Shown: positions 35,932 to 45,164, counted from the first letter of the stretch. The stretch: DNA of 64,000 nucleotides from Acuticoccus sp. MNP-M23 (GCF_031195445.1 NZ_CP133480.1:4766501-4830500), one strand, 5' to 3'. Numbers and translations: made by a program. Notes: generated by a model from the sequence alone, not told the origin.

Positions 35932-36387
35932 ATGGCGCAGCAAGATCCGTTCATCCCCAAAGGCACGCTCCGCATGGTGTTCGCCCTTGTCAGCCTGTCG
36001 CTGACGGCGGTGGTCATCTCCGTGCTGATGGTGGGAACGCCGCACCTGCCGGCCACGCCGGACGAGCCGCGCCAGATCGTCCTCATCACGGTCGACGACA
36101 CCGCCGATGGCGGCATCTCGATTGTCTCCGACGCGGGCACCACCATTCTGGCGCCCGACAGCCATGGTTTCATCCGCGGCGTTTTGCGCGCCCTCGCGCG
36201 CCAGAGGCACGTACAAAAGATTGGGCCTGAAGAGCCATTCGTGATTTCTGAAGATCAGCAGGGCCGGTTTGCGATTGCCGACCCGCAAACCGGGGCACGA
36301 ATAGATTTGCGTGCATTCGGTTCAGACAACACAATCGCTTTTGCATCGCTGATGCCAACGTTCGCAACGCATAACGCTGGGGAGTAA
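35932..36387 (+). CDS. puhC: Photosynthetic complex assembly protein PuhC
   Basis: 151 residues. One N-terminal membrane span (about 14-36) and a periplasmic domain with ITVDDTADGGISIVSD and SHGFIRGVLRALARQRH, the latter a recognised family feature, ending in DNTIAFASLMPTF. PuhC is required for efficient LH1 and reaction-centre assembly. ATG 35932 is 11 nt after the puhB stop with a TTGAGGAAG ribosome site. The larger open frame upstream is a shadow of puhB. Confidence 0.9.
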   Translation: MAQQDPFIPKGTLRMVFALVSLSLTAVVISVLMVGTPHLPATPDEPRQIVLITVDDTADGGISIVSDAGTTILAPDSHGFIRGVLRALARQRHVQKIGPEEPFVISEDQQGRFAIADPQTGARIDLRAFGSDNTIAFASLMPTFATHNAGE

Positions 36388-36388
36388 T

Positions 36389-36685
36389 ATGCTGAGCGCC
36401 TTCAAGACGAAACTGACAGTGCCGTGCACTGTGGAGGTGAGTCACACCTTCGAAAGCCTGCACGCGCATGTCGTCCTGCCGGACGGCATCAACGCCGAGC
36501 CCGGCGACGAGATCATCGTCCACGGCAGCGACATCCGCGTGCCCTACGGCGAGGTCGCCTCGGAAGAGCGCCAGGCCACGATCGTGCGCGCGACAATGAT
36601 CGAGCGTTTCTGGGTCCGCCTCACCGGCGACCTGGAATTCATGGAACTCTGCGAATTCTCGTTTTCTGAAAAGGTGGCAGCATGA
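36389..36685 (+). CDS. Conserved 98-residue protein of the puh operon, function unknown
   Basis: 98 residues, no recognised domain. It is soluble-looking, rich in beta-prone segments ([42 protein letters not shown]), ending [15 protein letters not shown]. It has a GGGGAG ribosome site before ATG 36389, begins one base after the puhC stop, and overlaps the acsF start by four bases (ATGA). Small unnamed reading frames occupy this position between puhC and acsF in other purple alphaproteobacteria. Coupling to acsF suggests a role with the cyclase or in complex assembly; this is inference. Confidence 0.85.
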   Translation: MLSAFKTKLTVPCTVEVSHTFESLHAHVVLPDGINAEPGDEIIVHGSDIRVPYGEVASEERQATIVRATMIERFWVRLTGDLEFMELCEFSFSEKVAA

Positions 36686-37764
36686 ACGCGCCCGTCCGTC
36701 CGCCGGTGACCGCCGCACGCCCCGTCCGCGAGGTGAACGATACCACCCGCGCCGCCACCGAGACCACCACCCTCGCCCCCCGCTTCTACACCACCGACTT
36801 CGACGAGATGGACAAGCTCGACGTGACGCCGGTGCGCGAAGAATGGGACGCGCTGATCGCCGAGCTGCGCGCCGACCCCAACAAGGGCCACTTCAAGAAG
36901 AACGAAGAGTGGGACAAGATCGATTTCGACGCGCTGGAGCCCGAGCTTCGCCGCGAGTTCATTGACTTTCTGGTCTCCTCGCTGACCGCCGAATTCTCCG
37001 GCTGTGTGCTCTACAAGGAGATGAAGAAGCGCGGCACCAACAAGGACGTGTGCGAGCTGTTCGGCTTCATGAGCCGCGACGAGGCGCGCCATGCCGGCTT
37101 CATCAATGATGCGCTCAAAGAAGCTGGCGTCGGGGTCGACCTCGGCTTTCTGACCAAGCAGAAGAAGTACACCTTTTTCAAACCGAAGTTCATCTACTAC
37201 GCGACGTATCTGTCCGAGAAGATCGGCTACGCGCGCTACATCACCATCTACCGCCACCTGGAACAGCACCCGGACAAGCGCTTTCATCCGATCTTCAAAT
37301 GGTTCAAGGAGTGGTGCAACGACGAGTTTCGCCACGGCGAAGCCTTCGCACTGCTGATGAAGGCCAACCCGCACATCCTGAAGGGCGCCAACAAATACTG
37401 GATCCGCTTCTTCCTGCTGGCCGTCTACTCCACCATGTATGTGCGCGACCATGTGCGCCCCGCCTTCCACGAGGCGCTCGGCGTCGACCCGACGGACTAC
37501 GACATGAAGGTCTTCCGCCTCACCAGCGAGATCACCAAGCAGGTCTTCCCGCTGACGCTGGACACCGACTCCGAAGTGTTCCGCAACGGCTTTGAAAGCA
37601 TGTCGCGTATCAACCAGAAGATGGCGACCCTTTCGGGCCCCGTCGGCAAGGTGCGCAAGGGCCTTCTGGTTGCGCGGGTCGCCGCCATTTTCGTGCGCCT
37701 CTACTGCCATCGCGCGAAGCCCAACGTGGCCCCTGCCTCCAGCCGCCTAGAGCCGGTCTGGTAG
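36682..37764 (+). CDS. acsF: Mg-protoporphyrin IX monomethyl ester oxidative cyclase (AcsF)
   Basis: 360 residues. Aerobic, di-iron cyclase that forms ring E, giving protochlorophyllide. Ferritin-like iron-binding motifs: [11 protein letters not shown] (E104), [10 protein letters not shown] (E134 and H137), and [10 protein letters not shown] (E215 and H218). Presence of AcsF means pigment synthesis is possible with oxygen; the anaerobic enzyme BchE is not seen in this window. ATG 36682 overlaps the preceding stop. puhE follows after four bases. In Rhodobacter the enzyme needs the accessory protein BciE, which is not recognised here. Confidence 0.97.
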   Translation: MNAPVRPPVTAARPVREVNDTTRAATETTTLAPRFYTTDFDEMDKLDVTPVREEWDALIAELRADPNKGHFKKNEEWDKIDFDALEPELRREFIDFLVSSLTAEFSGCVLYKEMKKRGTNKDVCELFGFMSRDEARHAGFINDALKEAGVGVDLGFLTKQKKYTFFKPKFIYYATYLSEKIGYARYITIYRHLEQHPDKRFHPIFKWFKEWCNDEFRHGEAFALLMKANPHILKGANKYWIRFFLLAVYSTMYVRDHVRPAFHEALGVDPTDYDMKVFRLTSEITKQVFPLTLDTDSEVFRNGFESMSRINQKMATLSGPVGKVRKGLLVARVAAIFVRLYCHRAKPNVAPASSRLEPVW

Positions 37765-37768
37765 CGCG

Positions 37769-38560
37769 ATGAACCTCGCCTTCGCCGCAATCTACGTGCT
37801 GGCTGTGTGGTACTCGACCACACAGGTGCTGCTGTGGATGGTGCGCGGGATGCCGAAGCCGGCGCTCAATGCGGTGGCTCTGGTGCTCGCCGTCGTCTCT
37901 GCGGTTCTGGCCGTGATGTCGGCGCAGGAGCCTTCGGTGCATGCGGCCTATGTGGGCTTCACGGCGGGCATCGGGCTTTGGGCCGTGTTCGAGATCTGCT
38001 TCCTCACCGGCGCGATCCTCGGGATCGACCAGGCGCCCGCGTCGGACCGGATCGGCGCCCGCGCCTGGTCGGCGCTGAAGGCGATTGTCTGGCATGAGGC
38101 GGCCCTTGTGGGCACCCTCCTCGTTCTGGTCGTGGCAACCGGCGGCAATCCCAATCCGACGGCGGCTGCGACATTTGGCGCACTCTGGGTGATGCGCGCC
38201 AGTTCCAAGATCAACCTCTTTCTCGGTGTGCGAAACCTTTGCACCGAGTTTCTGCCGGCCGGTGTTCAGCACCTGTCACAACACTTTCGCAAACGCGACA
38301 TGAACCCTTTCTTCCCGTTCACAGTAGTTTGCGCAACCATCGCTGCGGCTCTTCTTCTACGCAGCGGTCTCAATCCGGTGACAAGCCCGGATCAAGCTAC
38401 AGCCGCGATCCTGATTGCAACCCTCGTCAGCCTCGGCGTTGCCGAGCACTGGCTCATGCTGACGCCCCTGTCTGCGCTCGACCTCTGGTCGGCGGACAGG
38501 CGCGCCGGCAAGGGCGCTATGCAGTCGCGGCAGGTTGGCGCGATCCGGACTTTCGGTTAA
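37769..38560 (+). CDS. puhE: Photosynthetic complex assembly protein PuhE
   Basis: 263 residues, DUF3623 family, about seven membrane spans. Signatures: WYSTTQVLLWMVRGMPKPA at the N-terminus, AAYVGFTAGIGLWAVFEICFLTG, WHEAALVGTLLVL, WVMRASSKINLFLGVRNLCTEFLP. In Rhodobacter PuhE is thought to modulate bacteriochlorophyll synthesis or reaction-centre assembly. It starts four bases after the acsF stop and probably shares its ribosomes. hemA follows after 27 nt. Confidence 0.93.
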   Translation: MNLAFAAIYVLAVWYSTTQVLLWMVRGMPKPALNAVALVLAVVSAVLAVMSAQEPSVHAAYVGFTAGIGLWAVFEICFLTGAILGIDQAPASDRIGARAWSALKAIVWHEAALVGTLLVLVVATGGNPNPTAAATFGALWVMRASSKINLFLGVRNLCTEFLPAGVQHLSQHFRKRDMNPFFPFTVVCATIAAALLLRSGLNPVTSPDQATAAILIATLVSLGVAEHWLMLTPLSALDLWSADRRAGKGAMQSRQVGAIRTFG

Positions 38561-38587
38561 TTAGAGAAAAGACAAGGACGGGGACAA

Positions 38588-39811
38588 ATGGACTACGAAA
38601 CCCATTTCGCGAACAGCCTGGACGAGCTGCGCAACGAAGGCCGCTACCGTGTGTTCGCCGACATTGAACGGCACCGTGGCAATTTCCCCCGTGCGATACG
38701 CCACACCGATGGCGCAGGCGCCAAGGACGTCACCGTCTGGTGCTCGAACGACTATCTGGGCATGGGCCAGCACCCGTCCGTCCTCGAGGCAATGCACACG
38801 GCGCTGGACAAGTGCGGTGCAGGCGCCGGCGGCACCCGCAACATTTCCGGCACCAACCACTATCATGTCGAGCTGGAGCAATCGCTCGCCGACCTGCATG
38901 GCAAGGCCGCCGCACTGCTGTTCACCTCCGGCTATGTGTCCAACTGGGCTGCGCTCGGGACGCTGGCGGCCAAGCTGCCCGGCTGCATCGTCTTCTCCGA
39001 CGCCAAGAATCATGCCTCGATGATCGAAGGCATCCGCCACTCACGCGCCGAAAAGCACCTCTTCAAGCACAACGACCCTGAAGATCTGGCCCGCAAGCTC
39101 GCCGCGGCCGACCCGGACCGTCCGAAGCTGGTTGCGTTCGAGAGCGTCTACTCGATGGATGGCGACATCGCCCCCATCAAGGAAATCTGCGATGTGGCGG
39201 ACCAGTACGGCGCCATGACCTACCTCGATGAAGTCCACGCCGTTGGCCTTTACGGCCCCCGCGGCGGCGGCATTGCCGAGCGCGAAGGCCTGATGGACCG
39301 CCTGACCGTGATCGAAGGCACCCTCGGCAAGGCGTTTGGTGTGGTCGGCGGCTACATTGCCGGCTCGAAGAATCTTTGTGACTTCGTGCGCTCCCACGCA
39401 TCGGGCTTCATCTTCACGACTGCGCTGCCGCCGGCCGTTGCCGCCGGGGCTCGTGCCTCCATCGAACATCTGAAAGCGTCGGATGCCGAGCGCGAGGCGC
39501 AGAAGCGCGTGGTCGCCAAGGTCCGGGCGCGGCTGAAGGCCATCGGGATTCCCATGCTGGACAACCCCAGCCACATTGTCCCGGTGATGGTGAACGATGC
39601 GGCCAAGTGCAAGTGGATCTCCGATCTCCTGCTCGACCAGCACGGCGTCTACGTCCAGCCGATCAACTACCCGACGGTGGACCGCGGCACCGAGCGGCTG
39701 CGCATCACCCCCTCGCCGGTCCACACCGACGAAGACATCGACCACCTGTGCCACGCCCTGTCGGACCTGTGGTCCCAGTGCGCTCTCGCCCGGGTCGCTG
39801 CCGCCGCCTGA
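38588..39811 (+). CDS. hemA: 5-aminolevulinate synthase (HemA)
   Basis: 407 residues. Condenses glycine with succinyl-CoA to 5-aminolevulinate, the precursor of heme and bacteriochlorophyll (C4 route). The PLP lysine is K248 in [14 protein letters not shown], identical in number to the Rhodobacter enzyme. [25 protein letters not shown] and [12 protein letters not shown] are also seen. Linkage to acsF-puhE places precursor supply under photosynthesis control; a second copy elsewhere in the genome is possible. A strong hairpin follows 13 nt past the stop. Confidence 0.97.
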   Translation: MDYETHFANSLDELRNEGRYRVFADIERHRGNFPRAIRHTDGAGAKDVTVWCSNDYLGMGQHPSVLEAMHTALDKCGAGAGGTRNISGTNHYHVELEQSLADLHGKAAALLFTSGYVSNWAALGTLAAKLPGCIVFSDAKNHASMIEGIRHSRAEKHLFKHNDPEDLARKLAAADPDRPKLVAFESVYSMDGDIAPIKEICDVADQYGAMTYLDEVHAVGLYGPRGGGIAEREGLMDRLTVIEGTLGKAFGVVGGYIAGSKNLCDFVRSHASGFIFTTALPPAVAAGARASIEHLKASDAEREAQKRVVAKVRARLKAIGIPMLDNPSHIVPVMVNDAAKCKWISDLLLDQHGVYVQPINYPTVDRGTERLRITPSPVHTDEDIDHLCHALSDLWSQCALARVAAAA

Positions 39812-39823
39812 AGGCCGGCACCA

Positions 39824-39846
39824 CGGCTGCGGTCAATCCGCAGCCG
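39824..39846 (+). terminator. Hairpin at the end of the bch-puh-hemA superoperon
   Basis: CGGCTGCGG pairs perfectly with CCGCAGCCG (9 bp) around TCAAT. No T tract follows. Likely the end structure of the long photosynthesis transcript. Confidence 0.5.
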
Positions 39847-39934
39847 CGCGCCTGATGGCGGATGCGTGACCGCGCGCCGCCCGGTTCGCGCGCAATCCCA
39901 TCCGGAGCCGCATCTCCGCAGGCCAGATGCGCTC

Positions 39935-40129
39935 TCAGCCAGCGCCGCGTAATTGCGGCGGCTTCACAGTGACGGGCTCGATCCCGGCCACCATTTTTGC
40001 CCCGTGCTTCACCATCTCTTCATCCGGGTGCAGCAACCGGCCCATCGCCGCCATCCAGCCATCCCTCGATCTCTTTGCCAACATTGCAGCCGCATCGCCG
40101 AGCAACGTGCGCCGCACGAGTTCGAACAT
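39935..40129 (-). CDS. Possible 64-residue protein
   Basis: A 64-residue frame starting MFELVRRTLLGDAAAMLAKRS and continuing with WMAAMGRLLHPDEEMVKHGAKMVAG. Composition is protein-like (helical, balanced charge) and codons favour G/C in third position, unlike the other frames here. Against it: the only GGAG lies one base from the ATG, which is too close, and there is no partner gene. Not recognised as a family. It could be a remnant. Confidence 0.3.
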   Translation of the reverse strand: MFELVRRTLLGDAAAMLAKRSRDGWMAAMGRLLHPDEEMVKHGAKMVAGIEPVTVKPPQLRGAG

Positions 40130-40517
40130 ACTCCGCTGACATTCAACGCTTCACGGGGTCCGCGGCAGAGCACCGGCTGGAAACAATCCAGTCTCGCGGT
40201 GGTGGCAAGCAATAAGCCCTCCGTTACCTCCCCGTTCCTGGAGTGCCGGAAACTCAAGCAAACTTGCCCCGACCAATCTCGACCCTATCGACGCCGTCGC
40301 GCCGCAGTGCCGAAAACGAAGCCATCCTCGGAGCCTGGCTGAAATCCTGTGGCGCATCCGAAGCGGCGGCATCGGCACGCACCGAACGCGATGCGTCTCG
40401 GCTCGAAGCCCAGCGCAAATCACTCGCGCCTTTCCGAACGGGTTTTTCGTTCACACCGCGCATATTGTTGCCGCGCCAGCCGATCCACGGCCAAAATTCA
40501 TGTGTGCAATCTGCCGC

Positions 40518-40559
40518 ACCCGCGCGGCGGCCGCAGGCGGTGAAGCTGCCGCCGCGGGT
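40518..40559. repeat. Long imperfect stem-loop in the gene-free stretch
   Basis: ACCCG and CGGGT form the base, a two-base bulge follows, then CGGCGGC pairs with GCCGCCG; the loop is 16 bases (40532-40547). Twelve base pairs in all. No T tract. Function unknown. Confidence 0.35.
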
Positions 40560-40818
40560 ATCGGTACAAACGAAATCTTCCTTTGATTATCGCAATTTGA
40601 TTGAAATCGGCCGGAAGTTCGCCCTTCCGCAGAGTGTTCCCGGCGCAAGGCCCGCAAGTTAAAATCACTTAACGTGGGAGGCACGTATGCGCCCAAAGCG
40701 TAGCGCCGGGCGGAGCGCGCTGGCAAAGGCGCAACAGGCCGCAAACGGATAGGACGTTGATCCTAGGTTGGCGCTTCCGGGATCGGCCACCCGAACAATC
40801 GACAAAAGGATGTGCTCC

Positions 40819-41199
40819 ATGCGTTTCCTCGCAAAGCCCGTCACGATCGCGACCCTCTTTGCCCTGACGCTCATCGCCCCGGCCACCCTTCTGGTTCCGG
40901 ACGCCTCGGCAAGAACCCTTTCCGGCGTCGCATCCTACTACGGTGCACGGTTTCACGGCCGGCAGACCGCCAATGGGGAGCGGTTCAACATGCATGCGAT
41001 GACCGCTGCCCACAAATCGCTTCCCTTCGGCACCAAGGTGAAGGTGACCAACCCGGACAACGGCCGCTCCGTGGTTGTCCGGATCAACGACCGCGGCCCC
41101 TACGTGGGCAACCGCGTTCTCGACCTGTCCAAGGGCGCCGCCGCCAAGATCGGCATGGTCAACAAAGGCGTCGGCAAGGTGAAGATGGAGATCCGCTGA
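40819..41199 (+). CDS. rlpA: RlpA-like septal-ring/double-psi beta-barrel protein
   Basis: 126 residues. A Sec signal peptide ([31 protein letters not shown]) precedes one double-psi beta-barrel domain of the RlpA family: [54 protein letters not shown]. RlpA proteins are lytic transglycosylases or peptidoglycan-associated factors. This short form lacks the SPOR domain of E. coli RlpA and shows no lipobox cysteine. ATG 40819 is chosen with AAAGGA eight bases upstream; ATG 40810 is the alternative. Confidence 0.85.
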   Translation: MRFLAKPVTIATLFALTLIAPATLLVPDASARTLSGVASYYGARFHGRQTANGERFNMHAMTAAHKSLPFGTKVKVTNPDNGRSVVVRINDRGPYVGNRVLDLSKGAAAKIGMVNKGVGKVKMEIR

Positions 41200-41345
41200 G
41201 CCGCTGCCTGGCGGTGCGGGCAAGCCGGTATCCCCGGCCGCCGCGGTCCGGAGGGGCGGCCAATCCGGCGCTCTTCCGAGCAAGCCGCTTTCCCCCCTGG
41301 CGAATCATCGCGTATGGAGGACCGGGCGCATCTGCGGGAGGACCC

Positions 41346-42638
41346 ATGACCGACATCGCGACACGGGTTTATAACCACAAGTGGAAGATCGACCCGATCG
41401 TGCGTTCGCTGATCGACACGGACTTTTACAAGCTCCTGATGTGTCAGTCGGTCTACCGCAACAAGCCGGACACCCGTGTCACCTTCTCGCTCATCAACCG
41501 CTCCAAGGACGTGCGGCTGGCCGAGCTGATCGACGAGGGCGAGCTGCGCGAACAGCTCGATCATATCCGCACCCTCTCCCTCTCGCGCGGCGAGAGCACA
41601 TGGCTGCGCGGCAACACCTTTTATGGCAAGCGCCAGATGTTCCGCGCCGACTTCATGGAGTGGTTCGAAAATCTGCGCCTGCCGCCCTACAACCTCGAGA
41701 AGCGGGACGGCCAGTACGAACTCACCTTCGAGGGGCTTTGGCCCGAGGTGATGCTGTGGGAAATCCCCGCGCTCGCGACCCTCATGGAGCTACGCTCCCG
41801 CGCCGTGCTCAACAGGCTCGGCCGGTTCGAACTCGAGGTCCTTTACGCCCGCGCGATGACCAAGCTGTGGGAGAAGATCGAGCGGCTGAAGGCGCTGGAT
41901 GGCGTTTCCATCGCAGACTTCGGCACCCGCCGCCGCCACTCCTTCCTGTGGCAGGACTGGTGCGTGCAGGCGATGATGGAGGGGCTGGGCCCCGCCTTCA
42001 TCGGCACATCCAACTGCCTGATCGCGCTGCGGCGCGAAGTGGAAGCCATCGGCACCAACGCGCACGAGCTGCCCATGGTGTACGCCGCCCTTGCCGACAG
42101 CGACGAGGCATTGGCCGAAGCCCCCTACCGCGTGCTGGCAGACTGGCACGACGAGCACGACGGCAACCTGCGTATCATCCTGCCCGACACGTTCGGCACC
42201 GACGGCTTCCTGAAGCGAGCGCCCAACTGGCTGGCGCGGTGGACCGGTGTGCGCATCGATTCGGGCGATCCCGCCACCGCCGCCCAGAAGGCCATCGACT
42301 GGTGGGTGGAGCGCGGCGAGGACCCGCGCGACAAGCGGATCATCTTTTCCGACGGTCTCGACGTTGAAACGATCGAGACCCTGCACGCGCGCTTCCACGA
42401 CCGGACGCGGATCTCGTTTGGCTGGGGCACCTTCCTCACCAACGATTTTCGCGGGCTGGTGGCGGACAATGCGCTCTCCCCGTTCAGCATCGTGTGCAAG
42501 GCGGTGTCCGCCGACGGGCGCCCGACAGTGAAACTGTCGGACAACCCCAACAAGGCCACCGGGCCGGCGGACGAGATCGCCCGCTACAAACGCGTGTTCG
42601 ACGTCGGCGCGCAGGAGCCTGCCGACATTCTGGTCTAG
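41346..42638 (+). CDS. pncB: Nicotinate phosphoribosyltransferase (PncB)
   Basis: 430 residues. Converts nicotinate and PRPP to nicotinate mononucleotide in NAD salvage. Signatures: [17 protein letters not shown] at the N-terminus, [39 protein letters not shown] and [12 protein letters not shown]. The start is ATG 41346 with a GGGAGG site seven bases upstream; the large open frame upstream is the rlpA shadow. Its TAG stop lies in a CTAG tetranucleotide that also gives the stop of the convergent gene. Confidence 0.95.
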   Translation: MTDIATRVYNHKWKIDPIVRSLIDTDFYKLLMCQSVYRNKPDTRVTFSLINRSKDVRLAELIDEGELREQLDHIRTLSLSRGESTWLRGNTFYGKRQMFRADFMEWFENLRLPPYNLEKRDGQYELTFEGLWPEVMLWEIPALATLMELRSRAVLNRLGRFELEVLYARAMTKLWEKIERLKALDGVSIADFGTRRRHSFLWQDWCVQAMMEGLGPAFIGTSNCLIALRREVEAIGTNAHELPMVYAALADSDEALAEAPYRVLADWHDEHDGNLRIILPDTFGTDGFLKRAPNWLARWTGVRIDSGDPATAAQKAIDWWVERGEDPRDKRIIFSDGLDVETIETLHARFHDRTRISFGWGTFLTNDFRGLVADNALSPFSIVCKAVSADGRPTVKLSDNPNKATGPADEIARYKRVFDVGAQEPADILV

Positions 42639-43069
42639 CCGGCGCGGCGGCCGGCGGTGAACGCGAAAAGCACCATGCCCGCCGCCATCGCCGCCACAAA
42701 CACGGCAACCTCCACCGTGCCAAGGGACAATGCGGCGAGCGCCGGACCGGGGCAGAAGCCGGCCAGCCCCCACCCGAGACCGAACATGGCCGCGCCGCCA
42801 ACCAGCCGGGCATCCACCTTGCGGGTTTCGGGCAACCCGAAATCGCCCCCGGTCAACGGACGGGCGAGCCGCCGCTGCTGAAGGATGCCGGGGATGGCTG
42901 CAGCAATGGCACCGGCCAGCACAAAGGCGAGTGTCGGGTCCCACGCGCCGCCGGTCACGTTGAGAAAAGCAAGGACGCGGGCGGGGTTCACCATGTCCGA
43001 CACCGAAAGGCCGAAGCCGAACAGCGCTCCGGCAACCAGCGCCACGGCAAGACGCGCAAGAATGCTCAT
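42635..43069 (-). CDS. YeeE/YedE-type membrane protein, second half (DUF6691)
   Basis: 144 residues, about four membrane spans. The family is a split form of YeeE/YedE thiosulfate/sulfur-transport proteins. Seen: [24 protein letters not shown] and the C-terminal [19 protein letters not shown], whose cysteine is conserved in the family and may carry sulfur. The start overlaps the stop of the companion gene (ATGA), so the two are co-translated and likely form one unit. It is the last gene of the blh-bigR operon. The stop shares CTAG with pncB. Confidence 0.85.
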   Translation of the reverse strand: MSILARLAVALVAGALFGFGLSVSDMVNPARVLAFLNVTGGAWDPTLAFVLAGAIAAAIPGILQQRRLARPLTGGDFGLPETRKVDARLVGGAAMFGLGWGLAGFCPGPALAALSLGTVEVAVFVAAMAAGMVLFAFTAGRRAG

Positions 43070-43476
43070 GCGAGAGCCCCCATCAGGCTTGCCGTGACGA
43101 CCCCGACAGTGAGGAACACCGCCGTCGCAACCATCGACCGCCGCGACAGCCGCGCCAGCCCCACCACGCCGTGTCCCGACGTGCAGCCCGACCCGAGGCG
43201 CGTCCCGAACCCCACCAGCAGACCCGCCAGCACCAGCACGGGCCATGACGCCGCAATGCTGATCTGCGGCCACCCGCCGAAGGCGAGAAGGTAGAGCGCC
43301 GGACCTGCAAGAAGCCCCGCGATGAAAGCGGCGTTTTCCAGCGAGCGGGCGCTGCCGATCAGGCGGCCGAAGATGCCGCTGATCCCGGCCACCCTGCCAT
43401 TGAACACCAGCAGCACCGAGGCGGATGCCCCGATGAGGAGCCCCCCGAGCAGGCCGTAGAAATAGTCTGCGGTCAT
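43066..43476 (-). CDS. YeeE/YedE-type membrane protein, first half
   Basis: 136 residues, about four membrane spans. The hallmark LGSGCTSGHGVVGLARLS carries the conserved cysteine; VFNGRVAGISGIFGRLIG is also typical. It probably imports or exchanges thiosulfate or sulfane sulfur together with the following gene. ATG 43476 overlaps the bigR stop by four bases. The linkage to a persulfide dioxygenase and a persulfide-type ArsR sensor fits sulfide or sulfur detoxification. Confidence 0.85.
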   Translation of the reverse strand: MTADYFYGLLGGLLIGASASVLLVFNGRVAGISGIFGRLIGSARSLENAAFIAGLLAGPALYLLAFGGWPQISIAASWPVLVLAGLLVGFGTRLGSGCTSGHGVVGLARLSRRSMVATAVFLTVGVVTASLMGALA

Positions 43477-43799
43477 GATTTTTCTCCGGGTTCGCAAAAG
43501 ATCTCGTGAAGCGCAAAGACGAGCCGTGCCGCCTTCGCTTCGGCAAGGCGGTAGAACACCTGCTTGGCCTCGCGCCGCGTTTCGACAATGCCGGCTTCAC
43601 GCAGGACGCCCAGTTGCTGGGACAGCGTCGGCTGGTGAATATCGAGCTGTTCCTCCAGCGCGCCCACGGAGAATTCGCCGTCCACCAGCGTGCAGACCAG
43701 AACGAGGCGGACCGGGTGGGACAATGTCTTGAGGAGAGCTGCCACAGCGTCTGCCCGCTCGGCCATATCGGTCCGGGTGAGCGCGCCGGGGCCCGTCAC
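43473..43799 (-). CDS. bigR: ArsR-family persulfide sensor of BigR/SqrR type
   Basis: 108 residues, winged helix-turn-helix (VGALEEQLDIHQPTLSQQLGVLREAGIV). Two cysteines, C36 and C102, lie 66 residues apart, the same distance as C42/C108 of BigR and C41/C107 of SqrR, which form a tetrasulfide link when persulfides are present and release DNA. The start overlaps the blh stop (ATGA), and the stop overlaps the next gene. It should repress its own operon through the inverted repeat at 45109-45139. In purple bacteria SqrR-type proteins also control sulfide-dependent photosynthesis genes. Confidence 0.88.
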   Translation of the reverse strand: MTGPGALTRTDMAERADAVAALLKTLSHPVRLVLVCTLVDGEFSVGALEEQLDIHQPTLSQQLGVLREAGIVETRREAKQVFYRLAEAKAARLVFALHEIFCEPGEKS

Positions 43800-45091
43800 C
43801 AGCGCGCGCCTTCCAGCGCATCCAGCGGAATCTTGAGGTAGCGGCGCCCGTTGTCCTCAGGCTCCGGAAGGCGGCCACCGCGCGTGTTCACCTGCAACGC
43901 AGACAAGATGAGCCGCGGCATGGGGAGCGTCTTGTCGCGGTCATTGCGCAACGCGGTGTAGGCGGCCTCGTCGATGCCAGCCACGTGGGCGTTGCGCGCG
44001 CGCTGGGCTGCCACCGTGCTCTCCCACCGCGGATGCCGGCCGCGTTCCTGATAGTCGTGCCCGGTGAAGAGGCGCGTTTCAGGCGGCAGAGCCAGAATCC
44101 GGTTGATGGAATGCCACAGCGCCTGCGCGCTTCCGCCCGGAAAGTCGGCCCGCGCCGAGCCACTGTCAGGCATGAACAGCGTATCGTGAACGAAGGCGGC
44201 GTCGCCCACCAGGTACGTGACCGAGGCCAGCGTATGGCCGGGCGAGAACAGAACGCTGGCCTCCATGCTGCCGATGCGGAATGTCTCACCATCGGCAAAG
44301 AGCCGGTCCCAATCGGCACCGCCGGAGGCAAGGCCGGGCATGTTGTAGAGGTCTGACCACACAGCTTGCACATCCGTGACCCGCTCGCCGATGGCAATGG
44401 GCGCACCGGTCTTGCCCTTCAGGTAAGAGGCGGCGGAAAAATGGTCGGCGTGGGGGTGGGTGTCGAGGATCCATTCCACGCTGAGGCCTTCCTCGGCAAT
44501 GTAGGCGAGAATGGCGTCGGCATTCATGGTGCCGACGGAGCCGGACTTTTCGTCGTAGTCCAGCACGGGGTCGATGATGGCGCAGCGCCGGGTCTCCGGG
44601 TCGCTGACCACATACTGGATGCTGAAGGTGCGCGGGTCGAAGAAGCCGCGGACCCGCGGCACCGCAGCCGCATGGCGGGTCAGCCAGCGCTCCGCGGCGC
44701 TGAGGTCAAAGCCGTGCCGGGCGCCGAATGCGGCGATGTCGCCCCGGTCCATCCGGCCGTCCAGAACTTCGCCGATCGTGTGCAAGATGAGCGCGCGCAT
44801 GCCGCTGGCGCAGTGTGCGAGCACCTTGCCGTCGGCGGCTGCCATTGCGCTCTGGAACGCGCGCACGTCCGCCTCGGTGATCTCGTCCGGCCGGACCGGG
44901 ACGAAGGCGTAGCCGAGCCCGGCATCGTCAGCCGCTTCCGCTTCGGCTGCGTTGCCGGGTTGTTCGGCGCTCTCCCCGTCGGGACGTGAATTGATGATGG
45001 CGGCAAACCCGGCCGCCTTGAGACCGGCAATCTCCGCGATGGCAGGCTGCGCTGCCACGGCAAGACGGTCGTTGATGGGGATAGTGCGCAT
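43796..45091 (-). CDS. blh: Blh: DUF442 phosphatase-like plus ETHE1-like persulfide dioxygenase
   Basis: 431 residues, two domains. Residues about 1-140 form a DUF442 domain with HCASGMRA (C94) like a dual-specificity phosphatase or rhodanese-type site. Residues about 150-431 form a metallo-beta-lactamase fold of the ETHE1 group, with THPHADH (H212, H214, D216, H217), SPGHTLASVTYL, DTLFMPDSG and GHDYQ. ETHE1 proteins oxidise glutathione persulfide to sulfite with an iron centre. The start is ATG 45091 with an AGGAGA site seven bases upstream. It is the first gene of the operon and lies 17 nt from the operator. Confidence 0.92.
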   Translation of the reverse strand: MRTIPINDRLAVAAQPAIAEIAGLKAAGFAAIINSRPDGESAEQPGNAAEAEAADDAGLGYAFVPVRPDEITEADVRAFQSAMAAADGKVLAHCASGMRALILHTIGEVLDGRMDRGDIAAFGARHGFDLSAAERWLTRHAAAVPRVRGFFDPRTFSIQYVVSDPETRRCAIIDPVLDYDEKSGSVGTMNADAILAYIAEEGLSVEWILDTHPHADHFSAASYLKGKTGAPIAIGERVTDVQAVWSDLYNMPGLASGGADWDRLFADGETFRIGSMEASVLFSPGHTLASVTYLVGDAAFVHDTLFMPDSGSARADFPGGSAQALWHSINRILALPPETRLFTGHDYQERGRHPRWESTVAAQRARNAHVAGIDEAAYTALRNDRDKTLPMPRLILSALQVNTRGGRLPEPEDNGRRYLKIPLDALEGARW

Positions 45092-45108
45092 CGCGGCTCT
45101 CCTGACTG

Positions 45109-45139
45109 ACGATATACAATATATGATAATGTATATCGT
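45109..45139. promoter_or_regulatory. Operator of the blh-bigR operon (10-bp inverted repeat)
   Basis: ACGATATACA and TGTATATCGT form perfect 10-bp arms around an 11-bp AT-only-plus-one spacer (45119-45129). It is strikingly AT-rich against the background and sits 17 bp before the blh start codon, overlapping any -10 element (TATATT or TATACA on the minus strand). BigR/SqrR proteins bind AT-rich dyads of this kind. Confidence 0.75.
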
Positions 45140-45164
45140 TAGCCAGCCCTGAAAGCCGGTGCCG

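Larger units (their letters stand above)
39812..40818. other. About 1 kb without a convincing gene
   Basis: The stretch holds the hemA-side hairpin, one possible small minus-strand frame (39935-40129), a long imperfect stem-loop at 40518-40559 and an AT-rich patch at about 40575-40675 with TTAA-N6-TTAAC. Other open frames here have Arg/Pro/Ser-rich shadow composition and no recognised motif. It may be promoter DNA, decayed sequence or an RNA gene; the sequence alone does not tell. Confidence 0.5.

Noticed and set aside
40243-40662. A 139-codon plus-strand frame in the gene-free stretch
   Set aside because: Rich in Arg, Ser and Pro, with no ribosome site, motif or plausible codon pattern.
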